Assembly: GCA_963780135.1 (NCBI GenBank)
Contig: CAWAAR010000003.1
Coordinates: 2,790,001-2,854,000 of the forward strand
Length of the DNA stretch: 64,000 nt
Reading direction: 5' to 3'
From: Clostridium_AM sp963780135
GTDB taxonomy: Bacteria; Bacillota; Clostridia; Clostridiales; Clostridiaceae
Below, piece by piece: positions 62,292 through 64,000 of this stretch (its first letter is position 1; the number at the start of each line of letters is the position of its first letter). The notes beneath the pieces were generated by a model that saw only the letters and a program-made list of their open reading frames with translations, did no database searches and was not told the origin of the DNA. Position numbers and translations under genes: made by a program.

Positions 62292-64000
62292 TTGAAATCA
62301 AAAAGAATCTTAGGATTAATAGTAAGTACTGTAATGTTATTTTCAACTACAGTTTTTGCAGATTCTTCATATTCATTGAACCAAAAAAGAATTTTTGGAA
62401 GAGATAGATATGAAACTTCAGCACTTATAAGCCAAAATGGTTGGGAAACTGCTTCTACTGTAGTAATATGCAACGGGGAAAATTTTCCAGATGCACTTTG
62501 TGCGGCACCTCTCGCCAAAAAGTATAATGCACCAATTTTACTTACCAACAAATCAGGCTTGAGTGAAAGTACAAAGAAAGAGTTAGCGAGACTAAATCCT
62601 GACAAAATAATAATAATAGGTGGAAGTGGAGTTATAACTGATACAGTAGTATCCGAAATAAAAACTATAGTACCTAAAGCTTCTGATATAACAAGGCTTG
62701 GAGGTAATACAAGATATGATACTTCAAAGATAATTGCGGATAAAGTTGGAAAAAGCTCTTCAATAGTATTAGTTTCTAGTAAAGCTCCGGCAGATGCACT
62801 TTCCATAAGTTATATAGCAGCTAATAAGGGTATGCCTATTTTATTGACAGATAATAAAGATTCTATACTAGACTATTCAAAAAATAACAGTGTAGAGAAA
62901 GCCTATATAATAGGTGGAGAATCTGTCATATCAAAAGATATAGATGGTATATTTAAAAATAATGAAAGGATATATGGAAAAGATAGATATGACAGCAATC
63001 AAAAAATACTTGAGAAATTTAAAGATGATGTAAACTTTAGTAATGTATATCTGGCGTCTGCAGAGTATAATGGAGTGGATCAATTTGCAGATGCATTATC
63101 TGTTTCAGCTTTAGCAGCTAAAAATTGTAATCCTATAATACTAGTGAATGGTTCTATAAACAAGGATTCAGTTAGTATAATAAAATCTAAAGTTGATAAA
63201 AACAGCACAGTAATAGCACTAGGAGGAACTCAACTTGTAGCTGAAAATATAGTAGCTGATTTAGCAAATGTGAAACCTTCTACTGAAGAAAAAAAGCCAA
63301 GTAAATCAAGCGGAGGTGGAGGTGGAGGGTCATCTTCCAGTACTTCTGTATTTGAAGGAGGAAATGGTACTGTATCTTCTCCTTATAAAATCGCCAATGC
63401 CGCACAGCTTAATAAAGTGCGAAGTTATCTAGACAAAAATTTCATTCTTACAGCAGATATAGATTTAGCAGGCTACGAGAATTGGGAACCTATTGGCGCT
63501 TTTAAACCTTTATCTGACAAACCAGAGGATGCAGAAACACCAGATCCCAAGGCAGCATTTAGAGGCAGCTTTAATGGTGATGGCCATAGCATTTCCAATT
63601 TAAAAATTGATCGTAAAAATATGGCAATAGGATTATTTGGCTGCATTACTCAAAATGAAAGTAAGTCTGTTCTAATTCATAACTTGATAGTGAAAAATAT
63701 AAATGTAACTGGATACAATGATTTAATTGGCGGAGTAATAGGACATCAAGCAGCAGGAACTCCAATAGAAAAAATTGAACTTATTGGTGATAACAAAATC
63801 ACTGGGAATGACAAAAGTGCTAACGTAGGTGGAATTGTTGGTGGTGCAATGGATTCTAATATCACCGATTGTAAAGCACAAGCGAACATAATCATTAACG
63901 GTGATGGAAACAATCTAGTTGGAATATTGGGAGGAGGACTTGGAAATTGTTCCTTAAGTGGCTGCAGTGCTAAAGGCAGCATTACTGTTAATGGAAAAGA
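62292..64000 (+). CDS. Secreted surface protein with CWB2 repeats and GLUG-like repeats, partial
   Basis: The frame starts at a TTG with AAGGGGG upstream and is open to the window end (about 569 codons). A signal peptide, KSKRILGLIVSTVMLFSTTVFA, is followed by three cell-wall-binding-repeat-2 units that begin near GRDRYETS, GGNTRYDTS and GKDRYDSN. Each unit has a FPDALCAAP-, ADALSISY- or ADALSVSA-like strand and a GG(S/E/T) turn. In clostridia this module anchors proteins to cell-wall polymers. A GGGGGGSSSS linker follows, then a repeat region with LFGCITQ, VGGIVGG and VGILGGG, resembling the GLUG motif of surface adhesins or M26-type proteins. The 3' end is missing. Confidence 0.88.
   Translation, partial: MKSKRILGLIVSTVMLFSTTVFADSSYSLNQKRIFGRDRYETSALISQNGWETASTVVICNGENFPDALCAAPLAKKYNAPILLTNKSGLSESTKKELARLNPDKIIIIGGSGVITDTVVSEIKTIVPKASDITRLGGNTRYDTSKIIADKVGKSSSIVLVSSKAPADALSISYIAANKGMPILLTDNKDSILDYSKNNSVEKAYIIGGESVISKDIDGIFKNNERIYGKDRYDSNQKILEKFKDDVNFSNVYLASAEYNGVDQFADALSVSALAAKNCNPIILVNGSINKDSVSIIKSKVDKNSTVIALGGTQLVAENIVADLANVKPSTEEKKPSKSSGGGGGGSSSSTSVFEGGNGTVSSPYKIANAAQLNKVRSYLDKNFILTADIDLAGYENWEPIGAFKPLSDKPEDAETPDPKAAFRGSFNGDGHSISNLKIDRKNMAIGLFGCITQNESKSVLIHNLIVKNINVTGYNDLIGGVIGHQAAGTPIEKIELIGDNKITGNDKSANVGGIVGGAMDSNITDCKAQANIIINGDGNNLVGILGGGLGNCSLSGCSAKGSITVNGK

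Overview
The window is AT-rich DNA from a Gram-positive, endospore-forming anaerobe, most likely a Clostridium. The support is an alpha/beta-type small acid-soluble spore protein, strong AGGAGG-type ribosome sites, frequent TTG starts, a cell-wall-binding-repeat-2 surface protein, and a corrinoid methyltransferase operon with its ASKHA-type reactivase. No rRNA or tRNA gene was recognised. All assignments come from reading motifs; nothing was searched against a database.

Layout, 1-14 kb. The end of plsY is followed by an unknown 219-aa gene whose stop codon lies inside a strongly folded stretch (about 1134-1320) that looks like a structured RNA. Next come a penicillin-recognising-type serine hydrolase, a dipeptide epimerase and a sigma-54 activator. 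After these are two tandem copies of a C26 gamma-glutamyl hydrolase plus APC permease, each with a clear -24/-12 promoter, and a divergent M20 peptidase. Together they suggest uptake and processing of gamma-glutamyl or muropeptide-type peptides. A cysteine desulfurase and mnmA form a tRNA thiolation pair.

Layout, 14-41 kb. A membrane-anchored solute-binding protein sits with a hybrid histidine kinase, followed by a two-component pair and a bacitracin/lantibiotic-type ABC operon. Then comes a likely defence cluster (DUF262 protein, AAA ATPase, unknown protein, BREX-type PglX methylase with no other BREX genes) and an SASP gene. A roughly 10-kb block follows, bracketed by two degenerate IS-like elements in inverted orientation and carrying near-perfect 239-bp palindromes. 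Inside it are two DEAD-box helicases, a LanFEG-type immunity transporter and a NisRK-type two-component system.

Layout, 41-64 kb. A corrinoid operon (RACo-like activator, ArsP_2-like permease, three UroD-fold methyltransferases, one corrinoid protein) is followed by a CDF metal transporter and recQ. Two modules of an AraC regulator plus an exporter-type ABC heterodimer come next. Three operator-like dyads with a shared GTTAG-N6-CTAAC core overlap or follow -10 boxes near these modules and near the final gene, a secreted CWB2/GLUG surface protein cut by the window end.
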